From assembly GCF_001540865.1 (NCBI RefSeq), contig NC_033640.1, positions 4,573,409-4,637,408 on the forward strand: DNA of 64,000 bases, in the 5' to 3' direction. The DNA is from Ananas comosus (taxonomy: Eukaryota; Streptophyta; Magnoliopsida; Poales; Bromeliaceae). The notes beneath the pieces were generated by a model. It was not told where the DNA came from, made no database searches, and saw only the letters and a program-made list of their open reading frames with translations. The first letter of the stretch is position 1; each line of letters opens with the position of its first letter. This document shows, piece after piece, positions 47,268-58,202 of this stretch. The position numbers and the translations under genes were made by a program.

Positions 47268-50200
47268 ATGGAAACCTCAAACTCATTTTTACTCCTTATC
47301 ATCCTTATAATTCTTGTTATCATCCTACTTGTAATGGCTGTCTTTTGGAAGTGTATCAAAGTCGAGACATTCTTTAAAACAGTAAAAACTACAGGAACCC
47401 TTTCAGGTAAACCTCATTACCTTCAGATGACATTTACCTATTAAATATACGATATATGTGATATTACTTATACTGCAATGTGTTTTGTGCTATCAGTCCC
47501 TGATTACTTCAGCGGTAATCTTCGAACAATAAGCCACTTCAGCTACAAAACCTTAAAGAAAGCCACCAGAGATTTCCATCCAAAATACCAGCTCGGAATA
47601 GGAGGTTTTGGCACAGTCTATCGGGTATTTGATGCTAAGAATAAACAGACTAGAGAATAACTAACTACATTTTTTTTTTCATTTTTCTTCACTGACTAAT
47701 TGCATATATCCTTGCAAATATGTGAAATTGTTCAAATAGCTCACCAAAGTTGGATTTTGCTTGCGCAGCCCTGTGACCTAACTTATATGCTTGCCCACCC
47801 TGCCAAGGCATCTGACTGAATAACCACTGCATTAATACTCCTAGTTTATGCATGTTGTATACCCTTGATGGCACACACGTGCAAGTGAATCAGTATGCGC
47901 AAACACCAGCTTTGCAGGGGCACTGGCACAATTTTATATATTTACTGTAATATGTTTGCAATAAATCATTTTTAGATTGTTGCAATCTCGTCGGTTCTTA
48001 ATATAATTTTTAACAGGGAGTACTAGATGATGGGAGGACGATTGCGGTGAAACAATTGTCAGTTGGAACTTCTAAGCAAGGAGAGAATGAATTTCTTGCT
48101 GAGGTTAAGATGATAACAAGCATCCAGCACAAAAATCTTGTTAGGCTTGTGGGCTGCTGTTCGGAGGGGGCGCAACGACTCCTTATCTACGAGTACATGC
48201 AAAATGGAAGCTTGGATAATAATCTATTTGGTTTGTTTCTCAAGAATTAATTATTTAAAAGTTAATTTCAACTCTATTTTGCATGTTTAATTGTTTAATT
48301 GTTTATCAGTTTACTTCAATTCTATTTTTTCTTGTCGGGTTATAGTTCAAATGTATCCCTTGCAATTTGACTTGAATTTCAATTTCATTGTAAGATTTTC
48401 AATTGTGACAGTTTTACATTTATTTCAATTCATCCTCGAAGTTTCAATTTTGATTTTAATAAAGGAAAGCCTGGAGATAGTGACATGGAACCTTTTCGGA
48501 TAGCAGACTACAGGAAGGACTTAATGATATGCAAAATAAATTTCGAGGACAAAATTGTTACACTTGGAACTATGGGCATGAGCATTGAAATCAATGTCAA
48601 ATTTCAGGGCTGATGCATAGTCAAACATTCTTTGTTCAATGTCCAGATTCTTTCTTCTTTTCTTTTCTTTTCTTTTTTTTTTTCAAACCCATATGCATAG
48701 GAAAATATTGACTCCAAAAATTTATGTTTTATGAACATGGCTAAACAGAAAACGGTGAATCGTTTTTGAATTGGAAGACAAGGTTCCAGATCATTCTTGG
48801 TGTAGCAAGGGGTTTACGATATCTGCATGAGGACTCAAATTTAAGGATTGTTCATAGAGATATCAAGGCCAGCAACATCCTTCTTGATGATAAATTTCAA
48901 CCCAAGATAAGCGATTTTGGTTTGGCTAGGTTTTTCCCTGAAGACCAAGCATATCTCAGCACCAAATTTGCAGGAACTCTGTAAGTTGTTGATTGATTAT
49001 TTGTTAATGGACTAACTCATAGTTTAACAGATTTGACAATCCCTGAGAGCGGGCAATTATATGACATCAGATCTATCGCTTTTATTAATAATATAGCGTG
49101 ACTAACATATCTATATGTATAGTTGTATACTAACTATAAGTATAACTAATTTTAAATACTGTAATGAATTATGCATCAATTTCAACTTTTACCTAGATTG
49201 AATCTGTTTTGGACACATGTTGACTAATTAGATATTATAACTAGATACTTTTGGTATCACCGAATGCAAGTACCTCAGAAAATAAATACCTTTTATCAAT
49301 AATAGTTTAGAAGCATAACATAATCATTATCGAACTAGGTCCTATGTTCTTCACAAAAGGTTGGCCTTTACCGTAATAACAGTTAATACGTATGTCAAGT
49401 GGATTATTTATGATTAGTTTCTGGTAGTTTGCTGATATGAATTCTAATCACATGGCAGAGGCTATACTGCACCTGAATATGCTATAAGAGGAGAGCTTTC
49501 TGAGAAGGCCGACATTTACAGCTTTGGTGTTCTTGTGCTTGAGATCATTAGCAGCAGGAAGAACACAGACCTTACACTACCTACTGAGATGCAGTATCTT
49601 CCAGAATATGTATGTTGTTCACTTTATCTAATCCTGCCTCAACTGCAGAGTAGTCAATCACAAAAAAGATGGCCGATAAATATGATAAATAAAAGCCTGA
49701 TCTTAGTTCCTATATCTCTATTCATTAGTGCTTTTGCACGTATCACCCTGAACATGTCCGAAATTGCTCAAATACTCTTGAAAAGCTTGGAATTTACATG
49801 GGTGCCCCTGAAAGGAGCTTTTATGTTCTTTCATGCCCTCGTCATAGCTCGTAAGTATGTATGTAAAAATTGTTTTGCCTAGAAATTCCCAAAGGGGCAT
49901 ACACAACTGAGGTTTTTTGAGGCACAAGCGGACACCAACTTGTAGGGGTATTTGCTCATTTCGCATATTTGGAGGGATATGTATACAAAAAAAAAAAAAA
50001 AAACCCTTTTCTTTTCCTCTTGTAGGCATGGAAGCTTTATGAGAGATCGAAGATCATCGAGTTGGTCGATCCAAAACTGAAAGTTGATGGGACAGTGGAG
50101 AGAGATGTGTTACTAGTATGTGACGTGGCATTGCTGTGCCTCCAGCCATACCCGAGCTTACGGCCTCCGATGTCTGAAATAGTCGTGATGTTAGCATGCA

Positions 50201-50337
50201 AAACAGAACCACCTCCTGCTCCTATGAAGCCGGCATTTCTTGATCGCAAGAATAGATTTTCGACTGAAAGCACATTTCTAGTACCGTCCCCTTCACCATT
50301 TCGTATCGACTCGCCCTCCTCCCACATTGAGAAATAG
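47268..50337 (+). CDS. Membrane-anchored receptor-like Ser/Thr kinase, six exons
   Basis: Exons are 47268-47406, 47497-47624, 48017-48230, 48749-48980, 49459-49609 and 50026-50337. All introns are GT-AG and phases agree, giving 391 residues. Residues 7-26 are a hydrophobic membrane segment, then K-C-I-K. The kinase domain has the glycine loop GIGGFGTVY (80-88), Lys101, Glu118, HRD (196-198), DFG (216-218) and APE (242-244), so all catalytic residues are present and it is an RD kinase. It belongs to the plant RLK/Pelle family, near the CRK and LRR-VIII groups, and should phosphorylate Ser/Thr on the cytoplasmic face. No ectodomain or signal peptide is seen. ATG 47268 is the first in frame, but the frame is open upstream to an acceptor at 47202, so an earlier exon is possible. 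Confidence 0.88.
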
Positions 50338-51040
50338 TACCTGTCTATGCCATTATGATGACAGGCTCTATAAGACTTGCTGAGAGAGGAGGGCCACTGC
50401 AGTATATCTATATATGACAGCAAGATTTTTTTTTTACCAGATTGACTACTGCCGTGCCAACAATATGTTGTTTGCTGCCTATATGTATGGATAAAAAAAT
50501 GTATAAGTTAAATTGTCATTCACAAGGCACCACCGCTGCAATGTGAGAGTGTAAATTCATGGAGCAAGATATTGTTACAGTATCTGCTATTTGAATTAGA
50601 GGGGTATGACAGTATGTAGGAGTCAAGAAATCCAGAGACTTTATATATCGCTCTTGTGGTGTTGGGTCATCTGACTCCAATTAGTTGTAAGTCGTTAGAT
50701 TTCATATGGTTCATTTTATATTTTATATTTTTTACATATTAAAGTCCAAATAAAGAAGAGCTCTATCTCTTTTTGCGGCACATTGTAATTAATTTCATTT
50801 AGTCTTTTTGTCACAACAAGTTTAATTCTTCTAGCTTCATGTCGTTGAATCCTTATGTTAAGTCGCAAAATTTCGTATGTTTAGTCAGTTACATTTCATA
50901 TATGTTTGTGTATTACATATAAAAGGGTTAACCTTCCTAAGCTCGAGATAATATGATATAGGAAGAAGACATGATGCTTATACTTTAGTCCTTGCAACCA
51001 GTATTTTACAAGCACCCAGGCTACATTACTCCATGACAAG
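50338..51040 (+). other. 3' flank of the kinase gene
   Basis: No gene is seen. An AATAAA near 50747 is a candidate polyadenylation signal about 410 bp after the stop. Nothing else is distinctive. Confidence 0.35.
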
Positions 51041-51195
51041 AAAACAATATGTGATGCCCTAAGCATCCCACATTGGATGGGCAAGAAGTTGTGAATGAGA
51101 ATACAAGTACCAAGGACTAACAATAATTAGGCTAGAGCATTTTGGGCTGGTGATTTGGATGCAATTAGTTATTAGTGCTAGTAAATTAGATCGTG
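51041..51195 (+). mobile_element. Short gypsy-type LTR remnant
   Basis: The sequence TGTGATGCCCTAAGCATCCC, then GCATTTTGGGCTGGTGATTTGG and GTTATTAGTGCTAGTAA, matches the order of motifs at 20521-20672. It is diverged and isolated, without PBS or partner. Confidence 0.5.
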
Positions 51196-51470
51196 CTTAT
51201 CATCGGTCACAATTTGTACAATGTACTTCTCTACGACTTCATCAATGACCTTCTTGGCTTCTTTATGTGTCTTTGTGTGAAGTTGGCATCACAAATCTTA
51301 TCTATCTAGTGCATGAAATGATTTATGAATTACCATCTTTTTGTTGTAGTACACAATTGTGACCCCCCATAAAGCTCCCCTATTTCTTGTTTCTTGAATC
51401 TTGAATCTTGCCGCATAACTAGAGGGACCAAACTGAGCCCTATGCTGTTGCACATCCTCCCACTGTTGCT

Positions 51471-51665
51471 ACCCATAGAGGTACTTAAGGGTGGAAACCA
51501 GCCGAGCTTGAGCGAGCATACCTCAGCTCCAGCTTGGCTTGAAATTAATTTCAAGCCTAAATTTAGGCTTAAGCTCGGTTTGAAATTAATTCGAGCCGAG
51601 CTCGAACGAACCTAATTTCGAGTTGAGTGAGCTCGAGCCCTAAATGAGCCGCTTGAAATTCTTAA
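51471..51665. repeat. Fold-back repeat rich in GAGCTCG/GAAATTAATT
   Basis: AGCTTGAGCGAGC on the left and GCTCGAGC on the right surround repeated TTGAAATTAATTTCAAG and TCGAGCCGAGCTCG dyads. It resembles a common plant hAT-type MITE, but the termini were not fixed. The interval 51196-51470 shows nothing recognisable. Confidence 0.4.
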
Positions 51666-51968
51666 CACCGTACAATCTATAGTTTAATTTTTATAGAACA
51701 TTATCTAAAATTTGATATAAAAAATGTCTAATAGTTCAACATACAAAATGAATGAATGAAATACGATGTTATATTATTAAAAAATAATTAGGGGAAGCGA
51801 TTAAAAAGAAATTAGGAAAAGCAACTCTACGAGCAAGTGAAAAAGAGAGAGCAATTAGAGTAAAATTTTGCTAGTTTGGTTTCGTGGGCCAAATAAACTA
51901 AACTTTATATACATATAATTAAAATAAATAATATATATTGCTATATATAATTAAAATATTATATATAG

Positions 51969-52508
51969 AGCAGGACTGCTGTCCTCTCAGGAGCACGGAG
52001 GCCTCCGTGCTCCCAAGCCATTTTCGATGATAGAATTTTCGAATCGACGATCGACTCCATTAGACTTGATCTAGCATATTTGAAGTTTCTAGAAAATTTT
52101 TGCGATTTTTTGATATCATTTACCTAGTGATCGAAAGAGTTCAAAATTAATAATTTTTAATGGTTGATATATGCCGTTTTCAAGTTTAACGGTGTAGAAG
52201 TATTCAAATCAGATAAAATTTTGATACAAAATTCTTTATACTATCTACAACAAGATCAATATTTCTGATCAAAAATTTTAGTGCTATATCACGACGTTTT
52301 ATAGGATTTTTATTTTCAGCCGTTAAAAATTATTGATTTTGAATCCTTTTGATTGGTAGATAAATGATATCGAAAAATCGCAAAAATTATTTTCTAGAAA
52401 CTTCAAATACGCTAGATCAAGTCTAACGGAGCCGATCGCCGATTCGAAAATTCCATCATCGAAAACGGCTCCAGGCCTCCGTGCTCCTGAGAGCACAGCA
52501 GTCCTGCT
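51969..52508. mobile_element. Micron-like MITE family 1, copy 1
   Basis: The ends AGCAGGACTGCTGTCC and its complement form long inverted repeats covering much of the 540 bp. GGAGCACGGAGGCC is repeated near both ends. It is flanked by (TA)n on each side. It is the same family as 62623-63168. Confidence 0.85.
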
Positions 52509-52524
52509 CTATATATATATATAT

Positions 52525-52570
<46 letters not shown>
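52509..52570. repeat. (TA)n and (GA)n microsatellites
   Basis: TA repeats (about 52509-52526) pass into GA repeats up to 52570, between two MITEs. Confidence 0.9.
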
Positions 52571-52575
<5 letters not shown>

Positions 52576-52935
52576 AGCTAGAATACTATCGATAGCAAAC
52601 GGGTTCCGATGCCACCCATTTGTTTTCGATGATGGAGCCTCCAAATCGACGATCGGCACCGTTAAACATGATCTATACCACTTGAAGTATTTAGAAATCA
52701 AATTTCGTACATTTTCAATATTGTTCTCTTATCCATCGAGTGGACACAAAATAAACGGCTGAAAATGAATATTCTTTAAAAAATAATGATAGGAGTCTTG
52801 TAATCAAGATCAAAAGTATAGATCTTGTTTTAAATAGTTTAAAGAATTTTCTAACAAAAATTCAATTGATTTGGATATCTTTACGCCGTTAAACAAGAAA
52901 ACGTCTCATATCGACCATTAAAATTACAAATTTTG
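52571..52935. mobile_element. Micron-like MITE family 2, truncated copy
   Basis: It opens ATTTGAGCTAGAATACTATC and follows the family 2 sequence seen at 62051-62596. It stops near ACAAATTTTG at 52935, about two thirds through, where gypsy-related sequence begins. Confidence 0.75.
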
Positions 52936-52966
52936 TATCTGACCCTTGTTTTGATTTCAGGTAGCC

Positions 52967-54129
52967 ATGTATCGACGCCGAGGTCGACCGTTGACGCAGG
53001 ACCGCTCCGCACCAGCTGAGATGCCTGAGCAGGCAGGGCTGAGTGCACCCCCTGATCTGAGAGAGCAGTTGGCTGCCCTGACTGAGGCGACGAGGCAGCA
53101 GGGGACATTGTTATAGAGGATGTGTGAGACATTTACTTCGCCGGAGAGCACAGCGCCTAGAGCACCAAAGCAGTCAGCACCACCACCGACTATTCCCGTA
53201 GCCGCACCAGCTGCAGCTGTACCCCCACCCGTGACAGTTCCTACGGCGCCTGTTTCATTTTCTTGAAAGGCGTCGCAGATGTCTGAGGTTGAGCAGGAGC
53301 GGATGACTAAGAGGCTTGCTCGTTTTCATCGGTTCGATCTGCCGTGCTTCGACGGCAGTTGTACAGAGCCCTGGATTGTAGAGGGCTGGGTGAGTGCGAT
53401 GGAGAAGTTATTCGAGGACTTATTTATACCGGAGCGAGAGCAGGTACATCTGGGAGTGCATTGTTTGGTTGGCGATGCGCATTCTTGGTGGAGGAGGATG
53501 AGGGATACTCGACGGTTGGTGGCGTTGCAGATGAAGTGGGATGAGTTCTACGGAATGCTGTACGAGGCATACTTCCCAAACAGCGTCAAGCAAAAACTCG
53601 AAGAGGACCTGAAGAAACTATAGTAGGGGGAGCGATCAGTTCAGGAGTATACCCGTGAGTTTATGCGACTTTTGAACTGTGTGCCATTTGTAGCCAAGGA
53701 TGAGACCCACAAGGTATATCTGTATGAGGGGGGCTTGAGGCCAGAGATCTTTCGGTTGGTACAGGCGCAGAGGTTGAGGACCTTGGATGCGTCTATTGAG
53801 CAGGCATTGTAGGTGGAGAGAGGAGATGTGTCGATTCGTGAGCAGGCCCAGGTGCCAGGGCAGAGTTAGGACAGGAAGCGCCCGGTTCCAGATGATGGAG
53901 GACAGTCGAGCAGCAGGCATCCGCCGAGGCCTCCACGATCACGCTATCAGGGTCGTGGGACTTCGGGGCAACCGCGATCTGAGGGATCCCGTCAGCAATA
54001 TAGGATTCCACGGTGCATCATTTGTAGGGGACCACACTGGCCCCGATAGTGCGAGCAGAGAGGGCCGGTGTGGGAGCTAGGGCACAGCTGATGACAGCTC
54101 GGCGACGAGTGCGCCAGCTGCAGGCGAGC
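52967..54129 (+). pseudogene. Ty3/gypsy GAG pseudogene with in-frame stops
   Basis: One frame from ATG 52967 can be followed for about 1.1 kb without a frameshift. It encodes a proline-rich N-terminus, a retrotransposon gag domain (F-D-G...P-W-I...W-V-S-A-M-E-K and later H-S-W-W-R-R-M, 53279-53620), a continuing helical part (53640-53810), and a CCHC-like knuckle at about 54015-54052. Stops interrupt it at 53114, 53264, 53621, 53624, 53810, 53867, 54047 and 54089. All are TAG or TGA. The unit l LTR begins at 54130, and no pol follows. It cannot make a full protein. Confidence 0.82.
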
Positions 54130-54305
54130 TGTAAGGAAGTGAATTCTCGAAATACGAGAATTAGACTTCATACGAAATCGACCAAGGGTCGTGTTGGTGT
54201 GCTTTGGAAAAGCCAAAGATGTCAAAATCACCAAAAATGCATTAGAAACGAGTCCACGAGAGCATTTAGTGCAAAACCTGCACTGGAGCAAGATTGCTCT
54301 CGGGG

Positions 54306-54572
54306 ACCGATCCCTGGTAAGGAGGAACCGGTCCCATCGGCTCGGGGATTCTTAAGGCAACTAGTCCCTGGTAGGGAGGGACCGATCCCCGAACGCGAAC
54401 CCAGCGAGAAAAGCTAAAATTTGGTTAAGTCCTGAAAGTCCCACTCTCAGGGACCGGTCTCTCAGGCAAGGACCGGTCTCTTGGGGACCGATCTCTTAGG
54501 GAAGGATCGGTTCCCGAACGCGTGACCCGAGCTGAGGCTCTCGGGGACCGGTCCCAAGTCGGGGAGACCGGT
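54306..54572 (+). promoter_or_regulatory. Ten-site palindrome array in unit l (GGACCGGTCC type)
   Basis: Cores ACCGGT, ACCGAT, ACTAGT or ATCGGT start at 54306, 54327, 54361, 54382, 54453, 54472, 54487, 54506, 54547 and 54567. Spacings are 21, 34, 21, 71, 19, 15, 19, 41 and 20 bp. This is the 2-4-2 plan with an additional leading pair. Confidence 0.6.
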
Positions 54573-55488
54573 CCCTCTGGGCGCAGAATGCCTAGTGAAG
54601 GCTGTGCACAGAGATGAAAGTTGAGGGGTTTGGTTGGATATTGTTATATTAGAGGGGTATGTAGGCCCCTTCTCTCTCTCCAACCCTCATTTCACTCCCT
54701 CTCTTTCACTCTCTTTCTCCCTTTCTCTCTCTAGAAAGAAAAGAGAAGGAAGGAGAAGAAGAAGAAAAGAGAAGAAGAAGAAGGAGGAGAAGAAGAAGAA
54801 GAAGGAGGAGATGAAGCTCAAGGAGGCTTGGAGCATCTTCCTCTTCCTCTCCTCACCATTGGAGTAGCTCAAGAGGTAAGCTCTTGAATCCTAACTTATG
54901 GAACTTAGAGTTTTTGGGTTTTGAGCCTTGAAATTGGGGTCCAATGGACCCCTAGGACCATTGTTGATGAATTAAAGCTAGAGTTAGGGTTCCAAAATGC
55001 AAATGGCAAAATGTGAACCCTAGAGCTCCAATATAAGTTTTTTGGTAAAGTATGAGATTGATCTCATTTGAGGCCTTGTAAACCTAATTGCTAGGTGCCT
55101 AAACACGGGGGCGAAGTCGGATTTTGCATTCGTCAAGCGGGTGAAAAGCTATTGGCAAAACAAGACCGACCAAGCTTCATTTGGACCAAGAGGGCTAAAG
55201 CCTCGTCGTAAAGTCCGTTGGAGGGCGTTTCTAGAGCCTCCATACCCTCAAGAGGTGGGGGGTGTCATCCCGAAGCATCCGGATTTCTCTTTATGTCTAA
55301 GTTAATTTTATTCATCATATGTTGATTGTGCATTATAGGATTAGTAGAAGCATATTTCCATTCCTTGCATGCTTACTTAGTAGTGTAGCAGTATGGGCTC
55401 AACACTTGGACTAGGGAGGCATGAGGATTGGGTCTTGAGACAAAGAATCCTATAGTGGCAAAAGTGATGAACTTGGATATAGCCTAGT

Positions 55489-58202
55489 TGTAATATACCG
55501 AAAATTCGGAAAATAAATATCAAACTTTAGTCAAATTGACCAAAGTGCGAGGATGGTACGCTTCGGAAAGTCCGAAGGTGTTAAAATGAGTAAAAGAGTG
55601 TTGCGGAAGGTTTTCGAGAGCTAAGAATCAAAATTCTGCAAACTGCAGATTTTGAGCTCTCGGGGACCGGTCCCTGGTGGGAGAGACCGGTCCCCGAACG
55701 CGTGAGAAATGAGACGGCCGAAAAATCGGCTAAGTCCCTGAGAAACAGCTCTCGGGAACCGATCCCTCCCCGAGAGACCGGTCCCCCAGAGACCGGTCCC
55801 CTAGAGAGAGACCGGTCACATTGCGCGCAGCAGCTCTAGCTGCACTGGGAGAGCTCTCGGGGACCGGTCCCTAGTCGGGGAGACCGGTCCCCAAACCCGA
55901 AATCTGCCCAGTCCAGGCAGTTGAATAAGATGAAAGTTGAGGGGTTTATTTGCATTTTGGCAACCCATTGAGTATAGTAAGGGGGGAAAATGAGATATTT
56001 CTCTCATTTCACTCCCTCTCCCACTCTCATCTCTCTTTCTCTCTCTAGAAGACAAAGAAGGAGAAGAAGAAGAGAAGGAAAAAGAAAGGAAAAGAAGAAA
56101 AAGAAAGTGGAGAAGAAGAAGAAGGAGTGAAGAAACTCCCTCTCCTTCATCTCTAGCTTGAAGAGGGGGGAAGCTTTGAGGTAAGCTTCAACCCTAATCA
56201 TGCTAAAACCCTAAAATGGGAACTATGTGACCTAGAAATGGTTTTAATGAAGTCTTTTGAGTCTTTGAAGCTTTTCTTTTGCTTCATTTGAGATCAAGAC
56301 CATGGGTTTAGTGTTGGAGGTGAAGCTTGAAGGAGAGCTTCATCCCCTCTCATTGTAGAATCCAAACTAGGGTTTGGATTGAATTAAAGATGGTTTAAAT
56401 GGACTCTTTAGAGTAGAATGAAGCTACTTATGCTTCCCAATGAGATCAAACCCTAGGTTTGATGCATGTAATGAAGCTAGGGCACCCAAATTGGGGCTTT
56501 TGCTCATGGGGATTCCTAAGTGAAATTGACTCTCTAGAAACCTAATTGGGGGTATTTCCGACGCGTTGGTGCGCTCGGATAAGCATTACGAAAGGTCTAT
56601 AAAAAGTTATGGGCAAAATGGCCTAATAGGGCTTCGTTTTGCCGCAGGTAAAGAGCGAAGGGTCTGAAAATTCCAAGAAAGTCATCGGAGCACCTTTGAA
56701 AGCCTACAAGGTGGGTCGTGCTTTTCAAACTCGTTGAACTTCCCTCTATGCCTAATGTGTCATTCAATTGAGCATATGTCTATACATTGTTGCATGCATT
56801 TTAGGGTAAAGTAATGATAAAATGTGATGTTGCATGATTGTGAGTACAACTTGCATAATGTGATGGTTAAGAACCTTATGAATGTCAAAAACCCTATATA
56901 TGTATGCATGAGAGAAAATGTGAGCACCAAAGTGAGGCGAAAGAACAAAGTGACACTATATGATATAGATTGAGTGGCATTGATAATGTAAAGTAAAGTG
57001 ACACTAGAGATAGTGTGAGGCAAAGAATCAATGTGATGTAAAGAATAATGCTAATGACTAAAGTGAAAACAAAGTGGGGCGTAAAGAACAAAGAATGCTA
57101 AAGATAGCCAAAAGTAAAGAAAGGCAAAGAATAATGATTGCTAGAGTTAGCAAAAGTAAAGAAAGGCAAAGAATAATGATTACTAGAGTAGTAATATAAA
57201 GTGATGTAAAGGACACTAGAGTTAGTGTAAAGTCAAGATTGAGCATACAATCCTTTGAGTTAAGGATTCGATCATACTTGCTATGAGTTCCGTGCTCGAG
57301 GGCGGTCGCTCCCCCTCGGGCGATGCGCTCCGGAGTTTTTGCATCACGGGTTGGAGTAAACCCGAAGGACGGTCTTAGCAGGAGGAAGCTGAGGGCCCGC
57401 GATGATGGACTTAATGTGAAGCAAGTTATTGTGGCAAAACCCCCGGGTTAGCCTTGAGATTAAAGAACAAAGAACAAAGAGCAAAGAACAAAGAACAAAG
57501 ATAAAGTGTAAAGTGTAAAGAACGAAAGAACTTGCATAATCTGCATATGTTAATGTTGAGCATACTTCTTGCTTATTTGTTCAGGCATATTAGCATTATG
57601 TTATAGATTGGTTACTATATCCAGCTTATCCTTTCTATTATGCCTGAGTTAGTCCTAGTGGGAAAGTCGGTGATATTGAGGCCGAACCCACTGGGAACTT
57701 TGTTGTAGTTCTCACCCCACTATTTCTACAGAGCCGGGACCGGGCGAGCCGGCGAACAACTGAGGTAAAGGTATCGTGCCTTAGTCAGAGGCCACCAGAG
57801 TTGGGTTTACATTTGTAGTAAAGTACCCTATGATCATCTTTTATACATGATGATAAATGATGTAAAGAAAAGAATGTAATATGTATTTTGAGGTAAATGT
57901 GATGTAAGAAAGACATGATGAAATGATGTAATGAATGTAAGAAATCGATAATGTACAAGTTGGATGTAATGTATATGATCTAAATTGAATCATAGTACAA
58001 TGAATGCTAGTTTTCCTATCTTTCACTCGTGGCTATTGCTTACCCTCGTGTAAGCCGTATTTGTATGTTTCCGCTAGTGCACTTCATTATTTGAAAATGT
58101 ACATGTGATGAGCCTTGGGCGGACAGGGGAAACTCTGCCCGTTCGGCATCTGTTTGACGTGCTCGGGCCGGCCCAAATTGGTATCGATCCCGGGGCGTGA
58201 CA
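55489..58202 (+). mobile_element. Del/Tekay-like solo LTR (unit m)
   Basis: It starts TGTAATATACCGAAAATTC and ends TCCCGGGGCGTGACA, with CTAGT at 55484-55488 and 58203-58207 as a perfect duplication. It closely resembles unit b across its length, so the two are from one subfamily. Array 55666-55888, pyrimidine leader near 56025, donor 56181, hairpin 57695-57712, acceptor 57731 and second hairpin 58119-58143 are all present. Length is 2714 bp. Confidence 0.88.
55666..55888 (+). promoter_or_regulatory. Eight-site palindrome array in unit m (GGACCGGTCC type)
   Basis: ACCGGT cores (one ACCGAT) start at 55666, 55686, 55758, 55777, 55792, 55811, 55863 and 55883. Spacings are 20, 72, 19, 15, 19, 52 and 20 bp, nearly identical to unit b. 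The 72-bp gap contains AATCGGCTAAGTCC, shared with units b and h. Confidence 0.67.

Noticed and set aside
52967..54129. Integrated plant virus (pararetrovirus)
   Set aside because: The gag domain and CCHC-like knuckle fit Ty3/gypsy retrotransposons, and no movement protein or viral coat features were seen.
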